A stretch of 64,000 nt of DNA from positions 62,001 through 126,000 of the forward strand of contig JANQEY010000305.1 of assembly GCA_028278125.1 (NCBI GenBank), written 5' to 3'. Made by a program: the position numbers and the translations under genes. Under the pieces are notes generated by a model. The model did not search any database. It saw only the letters and a program-made list of their open reading frames with translations, and was not told the DNA's origin. Source of the stretch: a bacterium. GTDB taxonomy: Bacteria; Electryoneota; Electryoneia; Electryoneales; Electryoneaceae. Numbering within the stretch: position 1 is the first letter of the stretch; the number at the start of each line of letters is the position of its first letter. Positions 36,375 through 44,744 of this stretch are shown piece by piece.

Positions 36375-36923
36375 ATGAGAACGGTTCTGGTTGTAATGTT
36401 GATTATTTTAGTAATTCCTGCTGTTTTATTTGCCCAGTCTATAAAAATTGGATTAGGAGTTACGTGGACTCAAAAAACTACAATGACAATGCATTATGAT
36501 TATTATTGGGGTTATCAATATTATATGTATGACGAGAAAAATTATATGAGGCTTTCTATGCCAATATGGTATAACTCGAACACAGTTATCGAACCGATTG
36601 TCAGTTTGTATCGTGTTCAAGTGGGAGATTATAACCAGACTTCTGCCGAGTTTGGATTACTTACTCGATATCATCCAATGAATAATCGTATTCCTTTTGT
36701 TGGATTCCAGTTTATTGTCGATGGTGTTGGCATGGGTGAAAAGAATCAGCGTATTACGCTTGGACCCCTGGCGGGTGGTGAATATTTTATTAATGATAAT
36801 TTCAGTATCGGTGGAGAATTGCGATTGGATCTCTACCAGGAGGATCCATGGGATCATCCTAAGAGAAGAGTTTTTCTTTATAATACATATGGCGGGATTT
36901 CAACGCGATTTTATTTTAATTGA
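36375..36923 (+). CDS. Small outer-membrane beta-barrel protein, function unknown
   Basis: A 182-residue exported protein. Residues 1-20 are a signal peptide (ending L-F-A-Q). The mature part has alternating strands rich in Tyr, Met and Gly with polar turns and ends in T-R-F-Y-F-N, consistent with a small beta-barrel of eight or so strands. I do not recognise a family. The gene is unusually rich in A+T and Tyr/Met codons compared with the neighbouring cco genes, and it is flanked by two direct copies of a composite repeat, which suggests acquisition or mobility. Confidence 0.7.
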   Translation: MRTVLVVMLIILVIPAVLFAQSIKIGLGVTWTQKTTMTMHYDYYWGYQYYMYDEKNYMRLSMPIWYNSNTVIEPIVSLYRVQVGDYNQTSAEFGLLTRYHPMNNRIPFVGFQFIVDGVGMGEKNQRITLGPLAGGEYFINDNFSIGGELRLDLYQEDPWDHPKRRVFLYNTYGGISTRFYFN

Positions 36924-36980
36924 ACTTGCGAAAACCGGGACTTGTCTGTTTTCGGTGTGACTATCGCATCCCGGAATAGT

Positions 36981-37192
36981 GTAGCCCGGGTTGCACGTCA
37001 GCGAACCCGGGAATATAAGTGCTGACAAAGCAGAAGAGGTGGCATCCCAGCATTGATCAGGGATCCAGTGTCGTTTGAATTGAAAGCTCAGGTAAGCCGG
37101 GTTCCCCGAATCTGGCTTATTTATTGATTGTCTGCTACATGGAGAGCCGGATTCTGGGCAATCCGGCCTACACTCTATCCCTGATGTATATT
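36981..37192 (+). repeat. Composite intergenic repeat, copy 2
   Basis: It repeats the order of copy 1: GTAGCCCGGGTTGCACGTCA (one base different from copy 1), ATCCAGTGTCGTT, AGCCGGGTTC hairpin and TTGATTGTCTGCTACATGGA with GAGCCGGATTC. The middle block is shortened. It fills most of the 296-bp space before the next gene. Confidence 0.8.
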
Positions 37193-37219
37193 ATTATATG
37201 ATCATTGATAGGATAATCT

Positions 37220-37684
37220 ATGCGACGAAAAGATAAACTTGTTACCGACGATATAATCATCCATGAGATCTTAACAAAGTCAAATGTCTGCAGGATAGCT
37301 TTAAACGATGGAGAATACCCCTGTATAGTTCCGCTCAATTACGGTTACCGTGATAATACCCTCTATATCCATTCAGCCCCGGCAGGTAAAAAAATCGGTC
37401 TTATCAGGAAGAACAATTCCGTTTCTTTCGAGATAGAGTATTTTACAGAGATAGAGAAACACGAAAAATCATGTAAATGGACGACAAAATACAGGTCAAT
37501 AATTGGAAATGGAAAGATCGAAATCGTAGAAGATATCGAAGGAATCAAATCCGGGCTTGATGTCATCATGGAACACCATGGGAAATTTGACAATACTTAC
37601 GATGAAAAATACCTTAAGAACATGGTAATACTGAAGCTCTCCATAAAAAACCTTACTGCAAAACAATCTGGAAACTGGGATTAA
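37220..37684 (+). CDS. Pyridoxamine 5'-phosphate oxidase-family (NimA-like) flavoprotein
   Basis: A 154-residue split-barrel flavin-binding protein. Conserved features: L-T-K-S-N-V-C-R-I-A-L near residue 17, then P-C-I-V-P-L-N-Y-G-Y, L-Y-I-H-S-A-P-A-G-K-K, S-F-E-I-E and the S-I-I-G-N-G-K-I-E strand. This matches the NimA/PNPOx-like group, annotated as nitroimidazole resistance or general FMN reductases. The physiological substrate is unknown. Confidence 0.87.
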   Translation: MRRKDKLVTDDIIIHEILTKSNVCRIALNDGEYPCIVPLNYGYRDNTLYIHSAPAGKKIGLIRKNNSVSFEIEYFTEIEKHEKSCKWTTKYRSIIGNGKIEIVEDIEGIKSGLDVIMEHHGKFDNTYDEKYLKNMVILKLSIKNLTAKQSGNWD

Positions 37685-37686
37685 CA

Positions 37687-37740
37687 GGTAGCCCGAATAG
37701 TCAGTCGGCTAACTGATATCCGGGATTACAATGGTAACAA
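37687..37740 (+). repeat. GTAGCCCG palindromic repeat, degenerate copy
   Basis: GGTAGCCCGAATAG, a spacer, then ATCCGGGATTACAATGGTAA. Its right end matches the right end of the copy at 37916 (GGAATTATAATGGTAACAA). Confidence 0.6.
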
Positions 37741-37764
37741 ATAAAAAGTGAGTTTGTTCTATTT

Positions 37765-37798
37765 CCCGGATTCGCTTGAGGCGCAATCCGGGCTACTC
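37765..37798 (-). repeat. GTAGCCCGG palindromic repeat, inverted copy
   Basis: On the minus strand GAGTAGCCCGGATTGCGC, then CTCAAGCGAATCCGGG. Same family as 36017, 36981 and 39414, opposite orientation. Confidence 0.6.
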
Positions 37799-37842
37799 GT
37801 TTATTCATGTTTTTTAGAGGGTAATGGGTATGTACAAGTAAA

Positions 37843-37914
37843 TTACAAACAGTTGCTCTTTCGCTTTGTCAACCAGGCAACCTCCTTTTTAAACCCACTG
37901 AGTAAACGCCAGCC
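37843..37914 (-). pseudogene. Remnant of the 3' end of a second MATE transporter gene
   Basis: On the minus strand this reads W-R-L-L-S-G-F-K-K-E-V-A-W-L then diverges to a stop at 37843. The intact MATE gene next to it ends W-R-F-L-S-G-F-K-K-E-V-V-G-L. DNA similarity over about 50 bp is high. The remnant begins exactly where a GTAGCCCGGG repeat (37916-37957) starts, which separates it from the intact copy. It looks like a tandem duplication whose body has been deleted. Confidence 0.65.
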
Positions 37915-37915
37915 A

Positions 37916-37957
37916 GGTAGCCCGGGATCAGCGTATCCCGGAATTATAATGGTAACA
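37916..37957 (+). repeat. GTAGCCCGGG palindromic repeat at the MATE remnant junction
   Basis: GGTAGCCCGGGATCAGCGTA followed by TCCCGGAATTATAATGGTAA. It lies between the MATE remnant and the stop codon of the intact MATE gene. Confidence 0.65.
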
Positions 37958-37958
37958 A

Positions 37959-39320
37959 TTAGTTCGATTCGCTTGCCAACCCAACAACCTCCTTCTTAAA
38001 TCCACTGAGGAAACGCCAGGCAACAAACCCGGTAATTACTTTTGCTGCGAAAAACCCAACAAAGAGTCCTTTCACACCAGCCAGAAGACCACCAATCCAG
38101 GCGAGTGGAAGCAACAGGAGAATAAACCTGAAGAAAAAGATGATAAAGGCGGTTTTTGGTCGCCGGATGCCATTAAAAACCGATCCTCCGACACTTGATA
38201 ACGATTCCAGCATTAACCCTGCCAGGGCGACACGGAGGTAAAATACCAACGGTTCAATTACTGTGACTTCAGACGAGAACAACCTGGCTAGTGGACTAGC
38301 TGTGGTGGTTATCAACAGGTATATGAATGCTCCGGCTATTATCACGAACTGTTGCGCACGGTTAATCCCGATAATCAATCGGTCATATTTTTTCGCGCCC
38401 CAATGTTGGCCTGTATAGACCATCATTCCCGATGCCATGGCAATCGGGATCATCGCCGCGAACATCTCGATCCTTGTACCGGCGCCAAATGCAGCAACAG
38501 CTTCAGGACCATACGAGGCGACTAGCCTCGTCAACAATCCACTGGAGAGCGGAACCAGCAGGTGAATGATCGCTGCGTAAATTCCAACTTCCATCACATC
38601 CCGCCAGTGTTTGAACATCTCCCTCAGCTTAGGGATCCGCGGATTGATCAGCTTATCACGAATTCCGAGGACATATAACGAAGCAACCATTGTCCCGGCA
38701 CGCGCGATGACTGTCGCCAACGCTGCCCCCTCAAGCTCCATCCGGGGGAATGGACCAATCCCGAATATTAACAGGGGATCAAGGATAATATTCAGTATTG
38801 CGGCGATGGTCATTATCCACATTGGAGTAACTGTATCCCCGGTACCACGAATAGCACCGTTTCCCACCATCGGAATCACTACAGCCGCCGCCCCGAAATA
38901 CCAGATTGTCATATAATCGGATACTAGAGGCAGAATCTCCTCGGTAGCTCCCATCGCCCGGAAAAGAGGTTTAATGGTCAACAATCCGGCAACAGTAAAG
39001 ATGACTACAATCAGCATTGCAAGACCAAGACCGTCACGAGTATAACATCTTACCTCTTCAATCGCCTTTTCGCCGATTTTATTTGAGACAACGGAGGTAA
39101 GTCCTACACCGATACCAAGCGTTACACCGTTAAGCAGCATTACAACAGGGAAGGTGAAGCTCATGGCAGCAAGTTCGAGGGTTCCCAGGCGGGAGACATA
39201 CCAGGTATCGACAACGCTAAAAATTGTCAATGCCAGCATACCCACAAGCATCGGCCAGGCGAGCTTGATCAGGGCTTTACCGGGATTGTCATCAAATACA
39301 TAGTTGCGGTTCGTTACCAT
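37959..39320 (-). CDS. MATE-family efflux transporter
   Basis: A 453-residue inner-membrane transporter with twelve hydrophobic helices in two halves. Family blocks: L-A-W-P-M-L-V-G-M-L near residue 16, V-D-T-W-Y-V-S-R-L-G, N-G-A-I-R-G-T-G-D-T-V-T-P-M-W in the first half and G-G-S-V-F-N-G-I-R-R-P-K-T-A in the second. MATE proteins export cationic drugs or metabolites with Na+ or H+. No regulator is adjacent. A remnant of a second copy lies just downstream. Confidence 0.94.
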   Translation of the reverse strand: MVTNRNYVFDDNPGKALIKLAWPMLVGMLALTIFSVVDTWYVSRLGTLELAAMSFTFPVVMLLNGVTLGIGVGLTSVVSNKIGEKAIEEVRCYTRDGLGLAMLIVVIFTVAGLLTIKPLFRAMGATEEILPLVSDYMTIWYFGAAAVVIPMVGNGAIRGTGDTVTPMWIMTIAAILNIILDPLLIFGIGPFPRMELEGAALATVIARAGTMVASLYVLGIRDKLINPRIPKLREMFKHWRDVMEVGIYAAIIHLLVPLSSGLLTRLVASYGPEAVAAFGAGTRIEMFAAMIPIAMASGMMVYTGQHWGAKKYDRLIIGINRAQQFVIIAGAFIYLLITTTASPLARLFSSEVTVIEPLVFYLRVALAGLMLESLSSVGGSVFNGIRRPKTAFIIFFFRFILLLLPLAWIGGLLAGVKGLFVGFFAAKVITGFVAWRFLSGFKKEVVGLASESN

Positions 39321-39413
39321 ATGGGATCAGGTCGAGATGGTCATCAGTTTCATTTTATGGTATATATTGTACGCATTATATATTTTTTATACCAGTCGAA
39401 ACTAGTATTATGA

Positions 39414-39600
39414 GTAGCCCGGGTTGCGCGTTTTTTGCGAACCCGGGAAACCATTGGTGTCGTTGCGAGGTTTACCCGCCGTGGCGGGAAGCGACCTGTC
39501 CGCAATAGTTTTATCGAAGGTGGAAGCGACGAACCGAAACGTCAGCGTAGCTCGGTGGGTGCTGTTGTCCGCCAACAAAGCAATCTCACTGGACATCTGC
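39414..39600 (+). repeat. Compound intergenic repeat region
   Basis: It begins with GTAGCCCGGGTTGCGCG and ACCCGGGAA (39414-39449), continues with GGTGTCGTTGCGAGG (39456), then GCGTAGCTCGGTGGG (39541) and CAAAGCAATCTCA (39579). It is thus a mosaic of the GTAGCCCGGG and TTGCGAGG families. The 357-bp gap 39321-39677 shows nothing else that I can support apart from room for promoters of the flanking genes. Confidence 0.7.
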
Positions 39601-39677
39601 ACATTTGTTTATTAATTTTCGAGTCATTAACGAATGATTTTGAAATACTTTCCACCTTTAACTGATCGGGGACAAAA

Positions 39678-40658
39678 GTGGAAAAATACAGTTTTGACGA
39701 ATTCAGGGTTCAGCTGAACGAACGTCGCGAAAAGCTTCTCAAGGCAAAATCAAGTTTCGAAAAACAAGCTGATTTTGAAACTCTTTTGAATGATGTTGAT
39801 CATGCCCTCGAAAAAATTAATAAAGGCAACTATGGTGAGTGTGACGGATGTAATGGTGATATGGAAGTGGATAGGCTTCTTGCCAATCCCTTGGTATCTT
39901 TCTGCCTGGATTGTCTGAACGATCAGCAGCAACGCGAACTCGAAGAGGATCTTGATCTTGCGTCATCCATCCAAAATACCCTGCTCCCAGAAAACGATGT
40001 TGAATGTAACGGTTGGCGTGTTTCCTACCATTACAAACCTGCCGGGCCGGTCAGTGGTGATTATTGTGATCTTATAACTGCCAATGATAACTGCAAAGAT
40101 ACACTATTTTTCCTTGGTGACGTATCCGGGAAGGGTGTAGCGGCATCAATGCTGATGACCCATCTTCACGCCATGTTTCACAGCCTGACTGTTCAGTCTT
40201 TACCCTTGGAAGAACTTATTGGTCGTGCGAATCATATATTCTGCGACAGCACTCTTGCTACACACTATACGACACTTGTGAGCGGTAGATTATTTGAATC
40301 GGGGAAGGTACGGCTGTGTAACGCCGGTCATTGCCCGCCTGTTCTTATCAGGGAAAATAAAACTACGAGTTATAAGGCAACCGGGATGCCGATAGGAATG
40401 TTCTGCAGTGTTGATTACAAGGTCGATGAATTCCAGATGGAAAGTGGCGAAAGTCTGCTACTACATACAGATGGTTTAAATGAAGTTCAGAACATTAAGG
40501 GTGAATATGGACTCGAGAGGGTTGCGGAAATAGCGTCTAATCATCCAAATTTACCTCCAAATCAACTTATAAATGTATACCTGGATGACCTGAAGAACTT
40601 TAATGTTGATCCTGAAACAGTTGACGACCTGACTATTATGGTTATTCATAGAATATGA
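39678..40658 (+). CDS. DksA/TraR zinc finger fused to SpoIIE-type PP2C phosphatase
   Basis: A 326-residue protein starting at GTG with GGGGA upstream. Residues about 35-90 form a DksA/TraR-like segment: A-L-E-K-I-N-K-G-N-Y-G-E-C-D-G-C, then R-L-L-A-N-P and F-C-L-D-C, giving a C4 zinc finger. Residues about 115-325 are a SpoIIE/RsbU phosphatase: Y-K-P-A-G-P-V-S-G-D-Y-C-D, L-G-D-V-S-G-K-G-V-A-A-S, N-A-G-H-C-P-P and L-H-T-D-G-L-N-E, with the metal-binding Asp residues present. Such phosphatases usually act on anti-sigma-factor antagonists. The finger replaces the usual PAS, GAF or REC sensor. Confidence 0.9.
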   Translation: MEKYSFDEFRVQLNERREKLLKAKSSFEKQADFETLLNDVDHALEKINKGNYGECDGCNGDMEVDRLLANPLVSFCLDCLNDQQQRELEEDLDLASSIQNTLLPENDVECNGWRVSYHYKPAGPVSGDYCDLITANDNCKDTLFFLGDVSGKGVAASMLMTHLHAMFHSLTVQSLPLEELIGRANHIFCDSTLATHYTTLVSGRLFESGKVRLCNAGHCPPVLIRENKTTSYKATGMPIGMFCSVDYKVDEFQMESGESLLLHTDGLNEVQNIKGEYGLERVAEIASNHPNLPPNQLINVYLDDLKNFNVDPETVDDLTIMVIHRI

Positions 40659-40678
40659 TAGCGTTTTTTGGAATATAA

Positions 40679-41857
40679 ATGCTGGATAAAATAAACCTGG
40701 TAGTTATCGCTCTCCTCCTGGCAGCAGCGCAGGGAATGTTCCTGACGATTTTTATCCTTCATAAACATGGAAGGATTATTCAAAATCGATTCCTTGCGGG
40801 TTTACTGTTTCTCTACTCCTTTGTTCTTGTGTACCTGATGCTTGGCGACCTAGATGTTTTTATAAATCATCCATACTTAATCGACTATATCCTCGGTTTT
40901 GTTTTCCTGGCGCCACCTCTTCATCTGTATTACGCGATTTTCCAATTAAATCCAGGCAGAAAATTAAAACTTCTCGATGTGATCCATCTTATCCCGTTTG
41001 CTGCTTTTGAAATCTCCAGGTTGATCCAGAATCTGTCGGGAAAACCTGAAGATGTTGAATGGTTCCAGCACCAGGGTGGTCCGGCGTTGTATAACTGGGT
41101 GATATTGTTCTATTCGATGGCATATTTAGCAGTGACTATTTATATACTGTTCCGTCATGCGAAAAGCAGCCCCAATTACTTGTCGAATATAGAACGAATC
41201 CGTTTTGGCTGGTTACGTAACCTTACTTACCTGACTGGTGCGATGCTGCTCCTGTTTTTTACTGAAAATTTTCTCTTCCTCCAGGGAATCGAAATATCCC
41301 ATGAATTCAGCTTCAGTTCGTTTATGGTGGCAGTGTATGTCTATACAATCGGTTATCTTAGCCTTTTAAAACCGGAGATATTTTCAGTTCCGGAAGCTGA
41401 AATAATCCGACTAGGAAAGATGGAAGAGCCTGCAAAAACCACAAAAACTGAACAAGGTGCAGAATCTACCGGCGCCAAGTATAAAAAATCCGGACTATCA
41501 GCTGATCGCGCATCAGAAATAAGCGCCAGGCTCGTTGAACTGATGGAAAAAGAAAAGCCCTATACCGACTTTAACCTGACCCTTAACAGCCTGGCTGATA
41601 AACTTAAAGTTTCTCCACACAACCTTTCAGAGGTTATCAACTCTCGCCTCAACCAGAATTTTTTCGATTTTGTCAACAGGTATCGTATTGATCACGTTAA
41701 AAGGGATTTATCAAATCCATCTAAAAAACATTTTACGGTGATTGCACTCGCCTTTGAAGCTGGATTCAGGTCCAAATCATCGTTTAATTTGCTCTTCAGA
41801 AAGTTCGAGAGCATAACTCCCTCGGAATACCGTAAACAAAACCTCCCTGCCGATTAA
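40679..41857 (+). CDS. AraC-family regulator with membrane N terminus
   Basis: A 392-residue protein. The first 230 residues have about seven hydrophobic helices (for example L-V-V-I-A-L-L-L-A-A-A-Q at the start), and the C-terminal 100 residues are an AraC-type double helix-turn-helix with D-F-N-L-T-L-N-S-L-A-D-K-L-K-V-S, L-S-E-V-I-N, and F-E-A-G-F-R-S-K-S-S-F-N. A Lys/Glu-rich linker separates them. Membrane-bound AraC proteins of this design are common in Bacteroidota and relatives. The gene starts 20 bp after the phosphatase gene. Confidence 0.92.
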   Translation: MLDKINLVVIALLLAAAQGMFLTIFILHKHGRIIQNRFLAGLLFLYSFVLVYLMLGDLDVFINHPYLIDYILGFVFLAPPLHLYYAIFQLNPGRKLKLLDVIHLIPFAAFEISRLIQNLSGKPEDVEWFQHQGGPALYNWVILFYSMAYLAVTIYILFRHAKSSPNYLSNIERIRFGWLRNLTYLTGAMLLLFFTENFLFLQGIEISHEFSFSSFMVAVYVYTIGYLSLLKPEIFSVPEAEIIRLGKMEEPAKTTKTEQGAESTGAKYKKSGLSADRASEISARLVELMEKEKPYTDFNLTLNSLADKLKVSPHNLSEVINSRLNQNFFDFVNRYRIDHVKRDLSNPSKKHFTVIALAFEAGFRSKSSFNLLFRKFESITPSEYRKQNLPAD

Positions 41858-42027
41858 TCCTTTCTATTTCAGCATATACAATAATTGACAGGAGTACAAA
41901 CCGTTGGGATAAAACCCCTATTTGCCTGTATACAGGTTCTTTCCCTTGGGATTGGGCGATATTGTATCTTAAGAGATCTACTTTTGTGCCGTGAAAACGA
42001 GATAGGTGTATCAAGAGAGAGTTAGAA

Positions 42028-44544
42028 ATGAAAAATGGTAACAGCAAAAGTGGAGAAAATAAGATGCTTCGCATAATCTGGTTATCGATGGTTATAATAA
42101 CGGTTATCCTATTGGCGCTGGGGCTTGCCGGAAAAGCATGCGCTAATGAAGAATCAAAGGGTGATATTAAAGGGTATGTCCTCAATTCAACAACTCGCGA
42201 ACCGATTACCGGGGCAAATGTAGTAGTCACAGGCACCCATAAAGGCGCAGCCACAGATCTATCCGGTCAATTTTTGATTAAAAACCTCTTTCCGGGTACA
42301 TATTCAATCCAGGTAAGTGCGCTCGGGTTCAGTCAAAGAACAATCAGTGAAATTGTAGTTACTCCGGCAAGAACAAGGTCTGCGGAATTCCTACTCGAAC
42401 CAGCGCTTATCAAAAGTGAAGAAGTGGTCTTTACCAGGTCCAGCTATATCACCTCAACCCCTGAAATGCCCGTTTCTGCCAGGAACCTGCGTTACGAGGA
42501 AATCCGGCGTGCTCCTGGTGGTCTTGAAGATGTGCAACGTACAATTCATTCCCTTCCCGGAATTGTCAGTGAAAATGACCAGGATAACGCGATAGTTGTA
42601 CGTGGTGGCAGCCCGTTTGAAAACCTGACTGTCATCGAGGGTATCGAAATGAATAATACTAATCACCTGACAGTTGGCAGCGAAGGTCAAGGAAACGGTG
42701 GGCCGATCAACGCTCTGAATACGGAATTTCTACAGGACGTAACATTCGCCTCTGGTGGTTTTTCAGCGAAATATGGCGATAAAATGTCCAGCGTTCTTGA
42801 ACTGGAATTACGTGATGGCAACCGCGAAAGGTTTTCAGGTGCTGCGGATCTCAACATGGTGGGTATTGGTGGTTACCTGGAGGGACCCGTCAACAATGGT
42901 AAAGGAAGTATAATTGCATCTTTCCGAAAATCATACCTCGATCTTATCCCCGAGGAATCCGTTAATGTCGATTCATGGCCCCAGTACTGGAATACCCAAT
43001 TTAAACTGAGTTATGACCTGTCGTCCCGTCACAAATTGTCGATCAACTGTCTCTATCTCGAGGATAAAGTTGCCAATGAACCGGATATCGAGGAAGATGA
43101 AAACGGTAACCTGTCTGATGACAATGATGCCCTTAACCTCAATACGGAACGGTACATGCTGGGTGCTCGACTAAGGAGTGTCTGGGGACCTGGATTTACC
43201 GATCTCGTGATGGCACGTTCTTTCGCGTATACCCACTGGAACTTTTTTGAGCTGAAAGGTGATATCTACAACAATTACCTTCACCGTACTTTGTCAAGCA
43301 AGCGAGAAGAGATTTACGACCAGTTTCATCTTCACTGGAACGGGAAAGGCTTCGGCAACGATAAATTCTCCGCAGGTATCAGCCTGAAGCCTGTTACATA
43401 TAAATACCGCTTCTGGGCAGAAGGCGATTCAATTCTCTATGACGATGATTACCTCGGGCGGGATCCGGATACCGATCCCGATATGTTCTACTATGACGAC
43501 CAGTTTGAAGCCCTCGAGGAGAGAGGTTTAAAATATTCCAGTTACCTGCAATACACCTGGCGTCCCTTAAGAAACCTCGATTTGACAGCAGGCGTCCGTC
43601 ATGATGGATTTGATTATCCCGGCAAGGATGTTGTTGGTCCTCGAATATCATCGAGCTGGGAATTTATCCCACGATGGTCTATGAATCTTGCCTGGGGTAC
43701 ATATTACCAGTCACAGGACCCATCGATATATATGAACCGCGAAGGACGTGATAAAAATAAGAATCTGCCTTACAGCCGTGCCGATCAGTACATCGCTGGA
43801 ATTACATATGCGCCTAAATCCTCGACAATGTTTTCCCTGGAAGGTTTTTACAAAGATTATCAAAACCTGCTTGTAGCTGAAGAGGAAATTGTCCGCGAAC
43901 AGACAGGCGACAAACGTTTCCAAAGCGATTATTACCTGGCTGAACGTGAAAAGGAAGCGTGGGGTATAGAATTATTCGCTCAGCAGAAGTTGATGACTAA
44001 CTGGTATGGTTCTCTCAGCTATTCCTATGGAAACGCAGAGGCTGAAGATCCCGCTTATGGGTCATTCCCCTCAAGCTTTGACTACAGGCATGTATTGACT
44101 ACTACACTTGGGTATAAAACCAGCCTGGTAGAAAATGCCACCTACCGTAATTTCCTCCATAAACCATGGGGATGGTGGCTCTGGATACTTCCCCTCAATG
44201 GTAATGAAGTTACATTTTCCACACGTTACCGTTACATGAGCGGCAGGCCATACACCAGCCAGGTTTACTACGGGGATGGTGAAATGTCACCTGAACCTAT
44301 CCATGAAGGCCATTGGGAAGACAGTGGAATTAATAATTCCAGGTACCCGGACTACAGCCGCTGGGATATCCGTTTCGACAGTAAACATTTTTATGGTAAA
44401 AGTGCGTTTATCTTTTACCTGGAGGTGGAAAATGTTGACGATCACCTTAATGTAGCTGATTATGACTACAAGGATAATGGCGATCGCGAAACGCAATTCC
44501 AGTTCAGGCAATTATATGTCCTTGGCTTGAGGTACGAGTTCTAA
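42028..44544 (+). CDS. TonB-dependent receptor with carboxypeptidase-like regulatory domain
   Basis: An 838-residue outer-membrane receptor. A signal sequence lies near residues 12-35 (ending A-C-A). Residues about 45-130 form a CarboxypepD_reg-like beta-sandwich (G-Y-V-L-N-S-T-T-R-E-P-I-T-G-A-N-V-V-V). A plug domain follows (T-I-H-S-L-P-G-I-V, V-V-R-G-G-S-P-F-E-N), then a 22-strand-type barrel ending L-G-L-R-Y-E-F. There is no obvious TonB box or SusD partner, so the substrate is unknown. ATG 42064 is a possible alternative start. Confidence 0.92.
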   Translation: MKNGNSKSGENKMLRIIWLSMVIITVILLALGLAGKACANEESKGDIKGYVLNSTTREPITGANVVVTGTHKGAATDLSGQFLIKNLFPGTYSIQVSALGFSQRTISEIVVTPARTRSAEFLLEPALIKSEEVVFTRSSYITSTPEMPVSARNLRYEEIRRAPGGLEDVQRTIHSLPGIVSENDQDNAIVVRGGSPFENLTVIEGIEMNNTNHLTVGSEGQGNGGPINALNTEFLQDVTFASGGFSAKYGDKMSSVLELELRDGNRERFSGAADLNMVGIGGYLEGPVNNGKGSIIASFRKSYLDLIPEESVNVDSWPQYWNTQFKLSYDLSSRHKLSINCLYLEDKVANEPDIEEDENGNLSDDNDALNLNTERYMLGARLRSVWGPGFTDLVMARSFAYTHWNFFELKGDIYNNYLHRTLSSKREEIYDQFHLHWNGKGFGNDKFSAGISLKPVTYKYRFWAEGDSILYDDDYLGRDPDTDPDMFYYDDQFEALEERGLKYSSYLQYTWRPLRNLDLTAGVRHDGFDYPGKDVVGPRISSSWEFIPRWSMNLAWGTYYQSQDPSIYMNREGRDKNKNLPYSRADQYIAGITYAPKSSTMFSLEGFYKDYQNLLVAEEEIVREQTGDKRFQSDYYLAEREKEAWGIELFAQQKLMTNWYGSLSYSYGNAEAEDPAYGSFPSSFDYRHVLTTTLGYKTSLVENATYRNFLHKPWGWWLWILPLNGNEVTFSTRYRYMSGRPYTSQVYYGDGEMSPEPIHEGHWEDSGINNSRYPDYSRWDIRFDSKHFYGKSAFIFYLEVENVDDHLNVADYDYKDNGDRETQFQFRQLYVLGLRYEF

Positions 44545-44653
44545 GATGGATTTCTCCTGGCCAAACCTGAAAAGAATCAACAATTTAATCGTCTCCACTT
44601 GTATATTATAAGAATTAACAACTCTTTACGGGCGAGGAGGCGATTTTTCACAT

Positions 44654-44682
44654 TTGACTCAATAAAGTTTGTTTGTTAAATT
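44654..44682 (+). promoter_or_regulatory. Promoter of ilvE
   Basis: TTGACT (44654) and TAAATT (44677) with a 17-bp spacer, 62 bp before the start codon. Confidence 0.55.
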
Positions 44683-44744
44683 CGAATTCAGTCATTGTAA
44701 GCAATTTTTTGTGCTTAATTTCACTAAAAGAAGGTCAATTTACC

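Noticed and set aside
36017..37192. Integron-type attC cassettes
   Set aside because: No RYYYAAC/GTTRRRY core sites and no integrase in the window.
33036..39600. CRISPR-like repeated palindromes
   Set aside because: Spacing is irregular, copies are in both orientations and diverged, there are no uniform spacers and no cas genes.
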